Source: Thermoleophilaceae bacterium (GTDB taxonomy: Bacteria; Actinomycetota; Thermoleophilia; Solirubrobacterales; Thermoleophilaceae). From it: a stretch of 64,000 bases of DNA. The DNA lies in assembly GCA_036378175.1 (NCBI GenBank), contig DASUWY010000061.1:51193-115192 (forward strand). The letters are read 5' to 3'. The notes under the pieces were generated by a model. The model had not been told where the DNA came from. It ran no database searches and saw only the letters and a program-made list of their open reading frames with translations. Shown here in pieces: positions 17,003 through 26,381 of the stretch; positions within the stretch are counted from its first letter, which is position 1, and the number at the start of each line of letters is the position of its first letter. A program made the translations under genes and the position numbers.

Positions 17003-18268
17003 ATGCTTCGCACTCAGAGCGACGCCCGTCTCGTCGACCTCGTGCGCGCCGGCCACGCGTCCGCGTTCGAGGCAATCGTGCAGCGCTACCGCAAGCCGCT
17101 CCTTGCGTACTGCTCGCGGCTGCTTCCCGCGTCGCGGGCCGAGGATGCAGTGCAGCAGACCTTCCTGAAGGCGTACCAGGCCATGATGTCGGGCGATGCC
17201 GAGCTGAACCTGCGGCCCTGGCTCTACCGCATCGCGCACAACTCCTCGCTCAACCTGCTGCGTCAGAACGGCTGGCATCACGAGCAGCTCGACGAGAGCT
17301 TCGACGGCGTGCAGCGCCCCGATCAGGCGGCCGAGCTTCACGAGCGGCTGCGCGCAGCCGTGGCGGCGGTGAACGCGCTGCCCGAGCGGCAGCGCGACGC
17401 GGTGCTGCTGCGCGAGATCGACGGTCTGAGCTACGAGGAGATCGCCGCCGCACTCGGCGTGGGTGACGGCGCCGTGCGGCAGCTTCTGCACCGCGCGCGA
17501 GCCACGCTGCGGTCCGGGCTCACCGCCATCACGCCCGCGGGTCTCGTCGAGCGGATGGCGGCGGCTCTTGCCGGGGGCGGCGCCGATCCCACCGCGCGCG
17601 TGGCCGAGCTCGGCGCCGGCTTCGGCGCGGGCGCCGGCGCGCTCAAGCTGGGTGTGGCCGTGGTTGCCACGGGCGTTCTGGCCACCGGCGCCGTGACGGT
17701 TCCGCTGCGCCACCACACGGGGGACGGCGCCGCGGCAAACGAGGCGTCCGTGGCGCCGCCGGCCGGCAAGGATCGATCCTCGCCGCACATCACGCAGGTG
17801 GACGATCACGTGCAGGCCGTGCCGCGGCACGCCGCTTCCGCGCCCCATGAGGTCCGCCACCACAGCCGCTCGGGCCGCGGGCCTGGCGGCTCATCCCGTG
17901 GCCACAGCTCCCCCACGCGGAGCGGCGAGGGGCCGAGCTCACCGCAACGAACTGAACGCAACAGCGGATCCGGCAAGGACGGCTCGGGGAGTGACGGGGG
18001 CGAGCAGCACAGCGGCTCGAAGGACCTGAGCGGCGATTCCGGCGGCACGGTTGGCAGCGGCGAGTCGCCGAGCAGCGGCGACGGCGGCGGCTCCCTCACC
18101 ACCGTGTCAGGCGGCAGCGGCAGCGGCAGCTCCGGCAGCGGTACAGACGGGAGCGACGACGGCCAGACGGTCATCGCCCCCACAGGCACCACCGGCACGC
18201 GCGGACCGCTGATGGACCAGTCCGGCAAGGACGGCGGCAGCTCGGGCGACGGCAGCGGCGGCGGCTAA
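17003..18268 (+). CDS. ECF-type sigma factor with membrane anchor and Ser/Gly-rich tail
   Basis: Start ATG 17003 is followed at once by the family opening LRTQSDARLVDLVRAGH; GTGs at 16895 and 16955 are alternatives. Region 2 spans ~18-82 (AFEAIVQRYRKPLLAYCSRL, DAVQQTFLKAY, PWLYRIAHN) and region 4 spans ~120-172 (ALPERQRDAVLLREIDGLSYEEIAAALGV divided across it). A membrane helix at ~214-234 follows, and then ~185 residues rich in Ser, Gly, Asp and His. A sigma factor tethered to the membrane with a long outer tail is unusual. The tail could act as its own sensor or anti-sigma element. It ends with a 4-bp overlap of nadA. Confidence 0.85.
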   Translation: MLRTQSDARLVDLVRAGHASAFEAIVQRYRKPLLAYCSRLLPASRAEDAVQQTFLKAYQAMMSGDAELNLRPWLYRIAHNSSLNLLRQNGWHHEQLDESFDGVQRPDQAAELHERLRAAVAAVNALPERQRDAVLLREIDGLSYEEIAAALGVGDGAVRQLLHRARATLRSGLTAITPAGLVERMAAALAGGGADPTARVAELGAGFGAGAGALKLGVAVVATGVLATGAVTVPLRHHTGDGAAANEASVAPPAGKDRSSPHITQVDDHVQAVPRHAASAPHEVRHHSRSGRGPGGSSRGHSSPTRSGEGPSSPQRTERNSGSGKDGSGSDGGEQHSGSKDLSGDSGGTVGSGESPSSGDGGGSLTTVSGGSGSGSSGSGTDGSDDGQTVIAPTGTTGTRGPLMDQSGKDGGSSGDGSGGG

Positions 18269-19284
18269 GCGCTGATCGCCACCATCCGCTCGATCGGCAC
18301 GCGTGCCCGTTCGGCGATCGCGGGATCGACCTTCACCTCGTAGCGCTCCCCGCCGTCGCGCAGAGCGTCGCGCAGCTTTGGCAGCGTGATCATCTTCATG
18401 AACTGGCACACCGCCGCGCGGTTCGCCGGGATGAAGGTCTTGCCGGGGTTCTCGTGCTCGAGCGGATAGAGCATGCCCGTCTCGGTGGCGACGATGAAGC
18501 GGTTGGAGTCCGACTCCTGCGCGAACTTCAGCATCCCGCCTGTGGAGAGCATGTGCGTGCGCTCGGGGTCGACGTCGCCGGCGGCCACGTACTCCATGAC
18601 TGACGTCGAGCAGCCGCACTCCGGGTGGATCAGGAACTCGGCGCCTGGATTCTCCTCGCGCACCTGCGCGATGTCCGCCGGGCGAATGCCGGCGTGCACG
18701 TGGCACTCGCCCATCCATACGTGCAGGGACTTGCCGGTGACCTTCTCCACATAGGCGCCGAGGAACATGTCCGGCCCGAAGAGGATCTCCACGTCCTCCC
18801 CGTGCTCACGGCGGATGTGCTCCACCACCTGCACGGCGTTCGAAGAGGTGCAGCAGTAGTCGGTCTCCGCCTTCACCTCCGCGGTGGTGTTCACGTACAT
18901 CACCACGATCGCGCCCGGATGCTCTGCCTTCCATGCGCGCAGCTCGTCGGCCGTGATCGAGTCCGCCAGGGAGCAGCCGGCGCCGAGGTCGGGCAGAAGC
19001 ACGGTCTTGTCCGGGCTGAGGATCGAGGCGGTCTCGGCCATGAAGTGCACGCCGCAGAAGGCGATCGTGTCCGAGTCGGTGGCCGCCGCCTGACGCGACA
19101 GCGCGAGTGAGTCGCCCACGAAATGCGCCACGTCCTGCACCTCGGGCACCTGGTAGTTGTGGGCCAGGACCACTGCGTTTCGCTCCTTGGCGAGCACCCG
19201 TACCTCGTCCTTTAGGCGCGCGATCTCCTCCGCGGAAAGGTGCGGCGCCATGGGTCCCGTGGGGGCCATCGGCAGAGACTGCAT
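18265..19284 (-). CDS. nadA: Quinolinate synthase NadA
   Basis: The 339-residue enzyme condenses iminoaspartate with dihydroxyacetone phosphate to quinolinate, using a 4Fe-4S cluster. Family markers are AHNYQVPEVQDVAHFVGDSL, FCGVHFMAETA (first cluster Cys), NTTAEVKAETDYCCTSSNA, WMGECHVHAG and HPECGC (last cluster Cys). The ATG at 19284 has a GCGAGG ribosome site ~9 bp before it. nadC lies upstream on the same strand but 330 bp away, and nadB is not in the window. The long leader holds a palindrome array likely to regulate nadA. Confidence 0.97.
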   Translation of the reverse strand: MQSLPMAPTGPMAPHLSAEEIARLKDEVRVLAKERNAVVLAHNYQVPEVQDVAHFVGDSLALSRQAAATDSDTIAFCGVHFMAETASILSPDKTVLLPDLGAGCSLADSITADELRAWKAEHPGAIVVMYVNTTAEVKAETDYCCTSSNAVQVVEHIRREHGEDVEILFGPDMFLGAYVEKVTGKSLHVWMGECHVHAGIRPADIAQVREENPGAEFLIHPECGCSTSVMEYVAAGDVDPERTHMLSTGGMLKFAQESDSNRFIVATETGMLYPLEHENPGKTFIPANRAAVCQFMKMITLPKLRDALRDGGERYEVKVDPAIAERARVPIERMVAISA

Positions 19285-19425
19285 GTTTCGAACCTCGCTA
19301 GGTGTCGAAATGAAGCTCGCAAACGTGGCGAGCTGATTGAGCTGTTAACAAGTCTAGTCGCTCGGAGTGCCTCTGGCTTGAGCCGGCGGCCCGCGGCCAC
19401 GTCCCTTTTGAGCCCTACCGACTTA

Positions 19426-19510
19426 GTCAAACCATTTGACCCGCAGTCAAAGAAATTGACCCCCCGTCAAATTCTTTGACAACGGAGTTGATCCCGGGTC
19501 AATTCCGTTG
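19426..19510. promoter_or_regulatory. Phased operator array upstream of nadA
   Basis: Three 15-bp palindromes GTCAAA-N3-TTTGAC (middle copy GTCAAAGAAATTGAC) start at 19426, 19446 and 19466, an exact 20-bp period (two helical turns). A 31-bp near-perfect palindrome follows at 19480-19510, with CAACGGA/TCCGTTG outer arms and TTGA/TCAA inner arms. The array is 142-226 bp before the nadA start and 105 bp after nadC. The rest of 19285-19614 holds no gene. A dimeric repressor binding cooperatively on one DNA face is inferred; I cannot match the motif to a known NAD regulator. Confidence 0.7.
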
Positions 19511-19614
19511 CTCAAGGGGCAAATAGTCTGCCTAACTCGGTAATGCGCGCGAAGGACCTCAGGTCCCATGCCGCCACTCGTTCCGGCGGGTGGCGGCCGT
19601 GACCTCCCGGTCGG

Positions 19615-20433
19615 CTAAAGCGGGTCGAGCAGCAGGCTCAGGTCGAGCGCTGGGGCGGAGTGCGTGAGGGAGCCCACGCTGATCCAGTCCACCCCGGTCT
19701 CCGCGATACCCCGCACCGTGTCGAGGTTCACCCCGCCCGAGGCCTCCGTCTCCGCGCGTCCCTTTGCGCGGGAGGCGGCCTCGCGGAGCTCTTCGAGCGT
19801 CATGTTGTCGAGCAGGATGCTCTTCGCCCCGGCCTCCAGCGCCTGGTCCACCTCGTCGAGCGTCGCGCACTCGATCTCCACCGCCACGCCCTCCCGCGCC
19901 GCGGCAATCGCGTTGCGCGTGGCCTCCCCCACGCCGCCGCCGAGCGCCGAGTGGTTCTCCTTCACGAGCATCGCGTCGAAGAGGCCGGCGCGGTGGTTGT
20001 GGCCGCCGCCCGCGAGCACCGCCTGCTTCTCGAGCGCGCGCAGGCCCGGCGTGGTCTTGCGCGTGTCGAGGATCCTTGCGCCCGTGCCCTCCACCGCCCG
20101 CACATAGCGCGCCGTGAGAGTGGCTATGCCGGAGAGGTGGCCGAGGAAGTTCAGGGCCACCCGCTCGCCCGCGAGGATCCAGCGCGCGGATCCAGCCACC
20201 TCCGCCACGAGGCCGTTCTCCCGCCACTCGCCCTCCTGCACGTGGGCGTGCCAGCGAAGCTCGGGATCGAGCCGCCTGAACACCGACTCGGCCGCCTGAA
20301 GCCCGGCGATCACGCCCGGGGCCTTCTGTTCGATTCGGGCACGCGCGAGGGCGTTCTCCGGCACCACGGCGAGACTCGTGAGGTCGCCGGACCCGAGGTC
20401 CTCCTTGAGAGCGCGGTCAATCAACTCCTGCAT
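19615..20433 (-). CDS. nadC: Nicotinate-nucleotide pyrophosphorylase (carboxylating) NadC
   Basis: The 272-residue protein (ATG 20433) converts quinolinate and PRPP to nicotinate mononucleotide. Seen motifs are LKEDLGSGDLTS at the start, ERVALNFLGHLSGIATLTARYV (family core, split by position), ILDTRKTTPGLR (phosphate-binding), GGGHNHRAGLFDAMLVKENH and LLDNMTLEEL, with EASGGVNLDTV near the end. Length is normal. It lies 19 bp downstream of the exonuclease gene and upstream of nadA with the palindrome array between, so the two NAD genes may be regulated separately. Confidence 0.97.
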   Translation of the reverse strand: MQELIDRALKEDLGSGDLTSLAVVPENALARARIEQKAPGVIAGLQAAESVFRRLDPELRWHAHVQEGEWRENGLVAEVAGSARWILAGERVALNFLGHLSGIATLTARYVRAVEGTGARILDTRKTTPGLRALEKQAVLAGGGHNHRAGLFDAMLVKENHSALGGGVGEATRNAIAAAREGVAVEIECATLDEVDQALEAGAKSILLDNMTLEELREAASRAKGRAETEASGGVNLDTVRGIAETGVDWISVGSLTHSAPALDLSLLLDPL

Positions 20434-20452
20434 CGCGCCGCAGCGTATTAGC

Positions 20453-22120
20453 TCAGGCCGCGGCGCTCACTCGGCGGGCCGCCGTGGCCTCCGCCACCAG
20501 CTCGGACAGCGCGGCGCGGCCCGGCGCAGGATCGAGCGGCAGCTCGTACGCGTGGTTGGCGGCGAGCCATGAGCTGACGATCCGCACCTCGTCCACCTCC
20601 TCCGCCGGAACCGCACCCGCGCCCGGGTGAGTGCCCTCGAGCACAGCGGCGGTGCGCTCCTCCAGGTCGCGCATCGGCGGCAGCGGTCCCCAGTCGCGCA
20701 CGCGGCCGGCCACCACCCAGAACGCGTCGAGGCGCGGCTTCACGGGATGCCGCGCGAGGACGAGGCGCGAGCAGGCGTGCGTTGCCCTCAGCACGCCGCC
20801 GAGGCGCCCCAGAAGGTCCGCGAGCCGCTCGAGCCGGCGGCGCAGCACCTCGGCCCGCTCGTAGCGCCGCTCGGCGCTCGCCTCGCGCATCCGCTCCTCG
20901 ATGTGGCCGAGCAGGAGCGTGCTGGCATCGTCGGCGGCGTCGAACAGCGCCAGCGCCTCGTCGATCTTTCGCCGGTAGGCGTTCGGGTCGAGGTCGCCGA
21001 GGCAGGGGGACGAGCAGCGGCCCATCTGCCCGTAGATCGACGCGTGCTCCCGTCGCCGCAGGCGCCGGCCGCAGTGGCGCAGCAGGAACAGTGACTCGAG
21101 CTGCCCGATCAGCTCCTCAGCCGCGCCCTTTCCGCGCAGCGGACCGATGTTCACCGCGCGTCCGGGTGCCGGCTCCTCGGCCAGCTCGAGCACCGGATAT
21201 TCGATGTCGAGGCGGCAGCGCAGGTACAGCCAGCCGTCGGTGCGCTTGAGCGCCTTGTTGCCGGGCGGCTGCCACGCCTTGATCAGCCGGTTCTCGAGCA
21301 CGAGCGCTCCGAGCTCCGAGTGGGTGGGCCTGTAATCCACCACGGCCGCCTTCTCCGTCCAGCCGGAAGGCGCGCAGAAGTGCGAGCGCGCGCGGCTGCG
21401 GACGGACACCGACTTGCCCACGTAGAGCGGCCGGCCGCGCTCGTCGCGGAACACGTACACGCCGGGATCGTCGGGGAGCTTGCTCAGGTCGGGGCGCTCC
21501 TCGCGGGGAATGCGAACGGGCGCCGGCTTGCCCGCGCGCCGCCTCGACCCGATCAGCTCGAGCGCATCACCGACGGTGGCAGCGTGCGCGCACAGGCGCG
21601 GGAAGAGAGCGCAGAACACGCGCGCGCACGTCTCCGCATCCACGAGCGCCCGGTGCGCCCCCTCCACCTCGATGCCGAGCGACTCCGCCAGCGCCACCAG
21701 CTTGCGCTGGCGCGACAGCGGGGCGAGCTTGCGAGCGAGGTTGACCGTGCATAGGAACGGCGGGCTCGGCCATTCGATCCCCGCGCGTTCGAAGGCCTGA
21801 GCGAGCGCCCGGCGGTCGAAGCTCGCGTTGTGGGCGATCAGCACGCGGTCGCGCGCGAGCTCGGCCAGCTCCTGTAGAACGCCCGGCGGGTCGGGCGCGG
21901 CGTCCACCATCGCCTGCGTGATGCCCGTGAAACGCTCGATCCCGCGCGAAAGCGGCTGGCGCACGCGCACGAGGGACTCGAAGCGATCGTGCAGCTCACC
22001 CCCGCCCACGAGCACCGCGCCCACCTCGGTGATCTCACAGAGGTCACCCGCGCGGCCGTTGGTCTCAACGTCCACGGCGAGGAACTCGGCGCTCGCGAGG
22101 GGCTTGCTGCGGATCGACAT
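20453..22120 (-). CDS. DEDDh exonuclease fused to UvrC/Cho-like GIY-YIG nuclease
   Basis: I use ATG 22120 rather than the upstream TTG at 22156. Residues ~10-170 form a DnaQ-type exonuclease: DVETNG (D17, E19), HNASFDRRAL and HRALVDAE. Residues ~200-290 are a GIY-YIG domain (PGVYVF..LYVGKSVSVRSRARSH). The remainder has UvrC-like UVR-helix character (LGHIEERMREASAERRYERA) and a Cys pair region (GRCSSPC). Such two-nuclease fusions are known in actinobacteria and are thought to act in DNA repair. It lacks the RNase H-like and HhH parts of true UvrC. Confidence 0.88.
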   Translation of the reverse strand: MSIRSKPLASAEFLAVDVETNGRAGDLCEITEVGAVLVGGGELHDRFESLVRVRQPLSRGIERFTGITQAMVDAAPDPPGVLQELAELARDRVLIAHNASFDRRALAQAFERAGIEWPSPPFLCTVNLARKLAPLSRQRKLVALAESLGIEVEGAHRALVDAETCARVFCALFPRLCAHAATVGDALELIGSRRRAGKPAPVRIPREERPDLSKLPDDPGVYVFRDERGRPLYVGKSVSVRSRARSHFCAPSGWTEKAAVVDYRPTHSELGALVLENRLIKAWQPPGNKALKRTDGWLYLRCRLDIEYPVLELAEEPAPGRAVNIGPLRGKGAAEELIGQLESLFLLRHCGRRLRRREHASIYGQMGRCSSPCLGDLDPNAYRRKIDEALALFDAADDASTLLLGHIEERMREASAERRYERAEVLRRRLERLADLLGRLGGVLRATHACSRLVLARHPVKPRLDAFWVVAGRVRDWGPLPPMRDLEERTAAVLEGTHPGAGAVPAEEVDEVRIVSSWLAANHAYELPLDPAPGRAALSELVAEATAARRVSAAA

Positions 22121-22252
22121 GGGGGCGAATGGGATACGCCTCGGGCCGGACGGCAAGACCGCCAGCTTGCACGTCAGAGAGCGAACAGGCGCCGCTGGGC
22201 GGGAGCTAGCCGTACATCGCGGCGCGAGGGGCGCGGGTTAGCTTGGCCCTCG

Positions 22253-23335
22253 ATGCAGCTCGGGATACGAACACTCGCACTCACCCTTGCGGCGGCCGCC
22301 GCGTGCGCGCTGGGCGCCGCGCGCGCATCGGCGGACACTGCGAGGATCGCCAACCCGGGGCCGTTCACGCTGAACGTGAGCAATGGCGTGATCTCGCTCG
22401 GCGCGTCCCCCGTGTCTTGGTTCTCGGACGCGCCATTCGCGATCACCGGCACGGCCGCGCCGGACGGCTCGTTCACCACGGACGCGATCGACCCTCCCGC
22501 CGCCGCCATGAACGACAATTCGCTCTCAGCGGGCTCGCTCACCGCTGATCTGAAGAACCAGGTTCTCTCGGTGCATCTCGCCGCTTCCTCAGGGACCCTC
22601 GATCCGGCGACCGGAGCCGCCACGCTCACACTCCCGGTCTACGGAAGCCTCACGGCCAGCGTGCATTACTCGATCACGGTCGGCGGCGTCAACGGCAGTG
22701 GCAACACCACCGCTTCGTGCTCCTTCGCCAGTCTCGACTCTCCGCAGGACTTCCCGCTGTCCTCGAGCGGCTCGACGCCGTCGCCGCTCATACCGGGCAC
22801 CGTCTCAGGGATTCCGTACAACCCGGCGGACGGCAGCGTCACGCTCGTGAGCGGTCCGCTGACCACGTCCGATCCGACGTGTTCGCTCGGGAACTCCCTG
22901 TCATCTGATGTGGCCGACCCGATCATCAGTGCGCTCGCGGGAGAGCTTCGCGGCAGCTCGAACAGTGGCACCGTGTGGATGATCGGAACCTTCTCGCCGG
23001 CCTTCACGGCGCCGGTGGTCAAGCCACCGCCCACGGACAGCGGCACGGGCACGGCGGGTGGCGGCGGCGCGGGGGCGACGCCGCCCGGCGGCCTCACTCC
23101 AATGCCGAGCACGGTGCGGTGCGTGGTGCCGAAGCTCCGTCACCTCTCGCTCAAGGCGGTCCGCCGGAAGCTCGCGCACAACCACTGCAAGCTCGGGAAG
23201 GTCACCCGGCGGCATTCACGCAAGCTCGGCCGCAACCACGTTCTCACTCAGAAGCTCAAGCCGGGCAGGACGCTCCCGGCGGGCTCCGCCATCCCGCTCA
23301 CGCTCAGCAGCGGCAAGCCGGCGCGCCACCACTAG
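22253..23335 (+). CDS. Secreted protein with C-terminal PASTA-like domain
   Basis: ATG 22253 opens a 360-residue frame. A signal peptide covers residues 1-28 (LALTLAAAAACALGAARASA). Residues ~30-250 form a beta-rich, Thr/Ser/Gly-rich domain of unknown type. A Pro/Gly/Thr linker follows at ~255-290. The last ~65 residues fit a PASTA repeat (VPKLRHLSLKAVRRKLAHNH, then LKPGRTLPAGSAIPLTLS), which binds peptidoglycan or beta-lactam-like ligands in other proteins. I infer a wall-associated surface protein. It converges on the antiporter with a 4-bp overlap. Confidence 0.75.
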   Translation: MQLGIRTLALTLAAAAACALGAARASADTARIANPGPFTLNVSNGVISLGASPVSWFSDAPFAITGTAAPDGSFTTDAIDPPAAAMNDNSLSAGSLTADLKNQVLSVHLAASSGTLDPATGAATLTLPVYGSLTASVHYSITVGGVNGSGNTTASCSFASLDSPQDFPLSSSGSTPSPLIPGTVSGIPYNPADGSVTLVSGPLTTSDPTCSLGNSLSSDVADPIISALAGELRGSSNSGTVWMIGTFSPAFTAPVVKPPPTDSGTGTAGGGGAGATPPGGLTPMPSTVRCVVPKLRHLSLKAVRRKLAHNHCKLGKVTRRHSRKLGRNHVLTQKLKPGRTLPAGSAIPLTLSSGKPARHH

Positions 23336-24915
23336 ATCTCGAGGCGCGACTCCTCGAGGTCGAAGTCGCGCAGCAGGCGGTTCATCACCTCGTTCGAGAT
23401 CTCGCCGTCGTTGCGCAGTCGCACCAGCGCCTCGCGCTCGGCGGCGAGCACCGAGGCGATCACCTGCTGATAGGCGAGGGAGCGGTCCTCGTAGCCGTCG
23501 TCCTCGATCTTCCCCGCACGCGCGGCGAAGCGGCGCGCGCGGTACTGGTAGGCGCCGCGCAGGCGGTCGATCGTGTCGTCACGCGTCCAGTCCTCCTCGG
23601 CAAGCTCGTCGATGCGCCGGAGAGCGGCCTTGGTCGCGTACAGGCGCGCCCTGATCTCCTCCTGCTCGCCGTCGCCACCGTCGCTCACGCGCAGCTTGTG
23701 GATGAGGGCCGGCAGCGTGAGCCCCTGCAGCACCAGGGTGACGAAGATGACGTTGAAGGTGAGGAAGATGATCAGGTCGCGGTCGGGAAAAGGCGCGCCG
23801 GCGTCCGTCTCCAGCGGGATGGCGAGTGCGGCGGCGAGCGACACGGCGCCGCGCATGCCGCTCCAGGCGAGCACGACCCGCAGCCGCGCCCCCACCCGGC
23901 GCGCGCGCTGGCTCGGCCGCCGGTCGAGCGCTCGGATGAGGTACGGGACGGTGAACAGCCAGACGAAGCGCGTGACGATCACCACCGCGGACACCGCCGC
24001 CGCGTACCCGGCGAGCGTGCCGAGCGAGTAGCCGCCGAGGCGGTCGAGCACCGTGCGCAGCTGAAGGCCGACCAGCACGAACAGCGCGGCGTTGAGCAGG
24101 AAGTCCAGGATGTCCCAGACGAAGAAGCCCTGCAGCCGCGTGCGCGGCGAGATGATGCTCGGGCCGCGGAAGCCCATGTATATGCCGGTGGTGACCGCCG
24201 CCACCACGCCCGACGCGCCGACGGCGTTCGCCGGGATGAAGGCCGCGTAGCCGCTGAGCAGCGAGATGGTGATGCTCACCTGCACGTCCTCGATGCGCGC
24301 CCGCACCTCCGCGATGAGCCAGCCCATTGCGAGCCCGATGGCAAGACCGCCGGCGGCAGTGAGAAAGAACTTGAGGCTCGCGTCGGCGAGAGAGAACGTG
24401 CCGCCCACCGCCGCGGCGACCGCCACGCGGTAGGCCACCAGGGCGGTGGCGTCGTTGAAGAGGCCCTCGCCCTCCACCGCGCTCACGATCTGCCTCGGCA
24501 GCCCAAGGCGACGCATGATGCTGCCGCCCGCTAGCGGGTCGGTGGGCGACACGATCGCGCCTAGCGCGAACGCCCCCGCCCATGTCATGCCATCCACCAG
24601 CTCGTGCGCCACCACGGCCACGATTGTCATCGTGAACAGAACGAGGCCAATCGAGGTGAGGCTGAGCGCGCGCAGGTTCTGGCGCAGGTCGCCGAAGTTC
24701 GCGAAGAACGCGGCGCCGTAGAGCAGCGGCGGCAGGAACACCACAAGCACGACGTCGGGGTTGAGCTTCACCTCTGGCATCCCCGGGATGAGCCCCATCA
24801 GCGCCCCGCCGATCACCAGCACGATCGGGTACGGCACCGAGATGTAGCGCGCCAGGGCGCTCAGCCCGGCAACCGCCACCAGCAGTCCCGCAATCAGTAG
24901 CTCGGCCTGACCCAT
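23332..24915 (-). CDS. Na+/H+ antiporter, CPA1 family
   Basis: From ATG 24915 the protein has 527 residues; an upstream in-frame start at 24969 is less likely because membrane segment 1 begins right after MGQAEL. About 12 helices cover residues 1-400. The ion-binding motif EGEGLFNDATALVAY is at ~133-147, preceded by VSPTDPLAGGSIMRRLGLP, both typical of NhaP/YjcE-type exchangers. The C-terminal ~110 residues are soluble and helical (RARLYATKAALRRIDELAEED) and may regulate activity. The role is pH and sodium homeostasis. It is divergent from the monooxygenase. Confidence 0.93.
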   Translation of the reverse strand: MGQAELLIAGLLVAVAGLSALARYISVPYPIVLVIGGALMGLIPGMPEVKLNPDVVLVVFLPPLLYGAAFFANFGDLRQNLRALSLTSIGLVLFTMTIVAVVAHELVDGMTWAGAFALGAIVSPTDPLAGGSIMRRLGLPRQIVSAVEGEGLFNDATALVAYRVAVAAAVGGTFSLADASLKFFLTAAGGLAIGLAMGWLIAEVRARIEDVQVSITISLLSGYAAFIPANAVGASGVVAAVTTGIYMGFRGPSIISPRTRLQGFFVWDILDFLLNAALFVLVGLQLRTVLDRLGGYSLGTLAGYAAAVSAVVIVTRFVWLFTVPYLIRALDRRPSQRARRVGARLRVVLAWSGMRGAVSLAAALAIPLETDAGAPFPDRDLIIFLTFNVIFVTLVLQGLTLPALIHKLRVSDGGDGEQEEIRARLYATKAALRRIDELAEEDWTRDDTIDRLRGAYQYRARRFAARAGKIEDDGYEDRSLAYQQVIASVLAAEREALVRLRNDGEISNEVMNRLLRDFDLEESRLEI

Positions 24916-25001
24916 CGGCGTCACCTTCAAGGTAGCCGCACCCTCGGGACGGAAGCTGCCCGCATTCACCGCAAAGGTATGACCGGCGAACCTCTTGGAT
25001 C

Positions 25002-26381
25002 ATGACCAGTAAGACCACTGAGCTACCCGTACTGATCGTCGGCGCCGGCCCCGCCGGGCTCACCGCGGCGGCAACGCTCGCCCGCTACGGAATCGAGTTC
25101 CTGCTGGTGGAGCGGCGGCCCGAGCTTTCGTCGCTGCCGCGCGCAACCGGCGTGAGCACGCGGACGATGGAGATCATGCGCTCCTTCGGCCTCGAGGAGC
25201 GCGTGCGTGCTGCCGGCGAGGACGTGAACTGGCTGGTGTGGACCTGCGAGTCGCTCGCCCGGGCAGGCGCCGGCCGCGGGATGCCCACGGGCTTTCCCAC
25301 GCCCGAGCAGAGCGCGGTGGTCAGTCCCAGCGGACCCGCCTGTGTTCCGCAGGACCGGCTCGAGCCGCTGCTCCACGAGTACGTGGAGACGCTCGGCGTC
25401 GGACAGGTGGAGCTCGGCACGGAGCTCATGGACCTGCGCCAGGAGCGGGGCGGGATACGCGCGGAACTGCCGGACCGCACCGTCCGCGCCCGCTACGTGA
25501 TCGCCGCCGACGGCGCCCATAGCCGCGTGCGGCGATCGCTCGGCATCGAGATGCGCGGGCCCGACCGCCTCCAGGACGCGGTGAGCGTGCTGTTCAGGGC
25601 CCCGATCTGGGATCTGGTGGGCCACCACCGCTACGCCATCTACATGATCGCCCAAGCCGGGGCCGAGGGATTCTTCCTGCCCGCCGGCGGCGACCGGTGG
25701 CTCTACGGCCTTCCGCACGAGCCGGGCGGCCCGCTCGGGCGCCTGACCGAGGCCGAGCTCGTCCGCCGCATCCAGGTCGCGATCGGCGCGCCGGAGCTCG
25801 AGCCGCGGGTGGAACGCACCGCCAGGTTCACCTTCGCCGCCCAGCTCGCCGAGCGCTTCCGCGCGGACAACGCGTTCCTGATCGGCGATGCGGCTCATCG
25901 CGCGACGCCGCGTGGAGCCACCGGGATGAACACCGCGATCCACGACGCGTTCGATCTCGGCTGGAAGCTCGCATGGGTGCTGAAGGGCTGGGCGGACAGC
26001 GACCTGCTCGACTGCTACGAAGCCGAGCGGCGGCCCGTGGCCGAACACAACGTGGCCTTCTCGGCCGAGAAGCACGCGCCCGTGCGCGGGCAGGGCCATG
26101 CTCTGCAGGCCGACCTCGGCGGCCGGATCCCTCACGCATGGGTCGATGGGCCGGCCCACCACACCTCGACGCTGGATCTGCTCGGCGCAGGTCTCACGCT
26201 GTTCACCGGGCCGGACGCTGCGGCGCCCCCGACCCACGCCAGGGCGCCGGTTGAGGTGCGCGCTCTGGACGCGATCACCGCGCGCACGCTCGGCATCCAC
26301 AGCGGCGGCGCGCTGCTCGTGCGCCCCGACGGGCTGCCGGCCGATCGCGCCTCGGCGAGCGCGGCGCGGATGGCCGCCTAG
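25002..26381 (+). CDS. FAD-dependent aromatic-type monooxygenase
   Basis: The 459-residue protein is a group A flavin monooxygenase (PheA/TfdB-like). It has the N-terminal FAD fingerprint VLIVGAGPAGLTAAATLARYG, then RATGVSTRTMEI, the middle YVIAADGAHSRVRRSLGI, and the second FAD motif FLIGDAAHRATPRGATGMNT. It would hydroxylate an aromatic or polyketide-like substrate with NAD(P)H. The C-terminal thioredoxin-like domain of the family is shortened, ending in an Ala/Arg-rich tail. No catabolic partner genes are adjacent, so the substrate is open. Confidence 0.88.
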   Translation: MTSKTTELPVLIVGAGPAGLTAAATLARYGIEFLLVERRPELSSLPRATGVSTRTMEIMRSFGLEERVRAAGEDVNWLVWTCESLARAGAGRGMPTGFPTPEQSAVVSPSGPACVPQDRLEPLLHEYVETLGVGQVELGTELMDLRQERGGIRAELPDRTVRARYVIAADGAHSRVRRSLGIEMRGPDRLQDAVSVLFRAPIWDLVGHHRYAIYMIAQAGAEGFFLPAGGDRWLYGLPHEPGGPLGRLTEAELVRRIQVAIGAPELEPRVERTARFTFAAQLAERFRADNAFLIGDAAHRATPRGATGMNTAIHDAFDLGWKLAWVLKGWADSDLLDCYEAERRPVAEHNVAFSAEKHAPVRGQGHALQADLGGRIPHAWVDGPAHHTSTLDLLGAGLTLFTGPDAAAPPTHARAPVEVRALDAITARTLGIHSGGALLVRPDGLPADRASASAARMAA

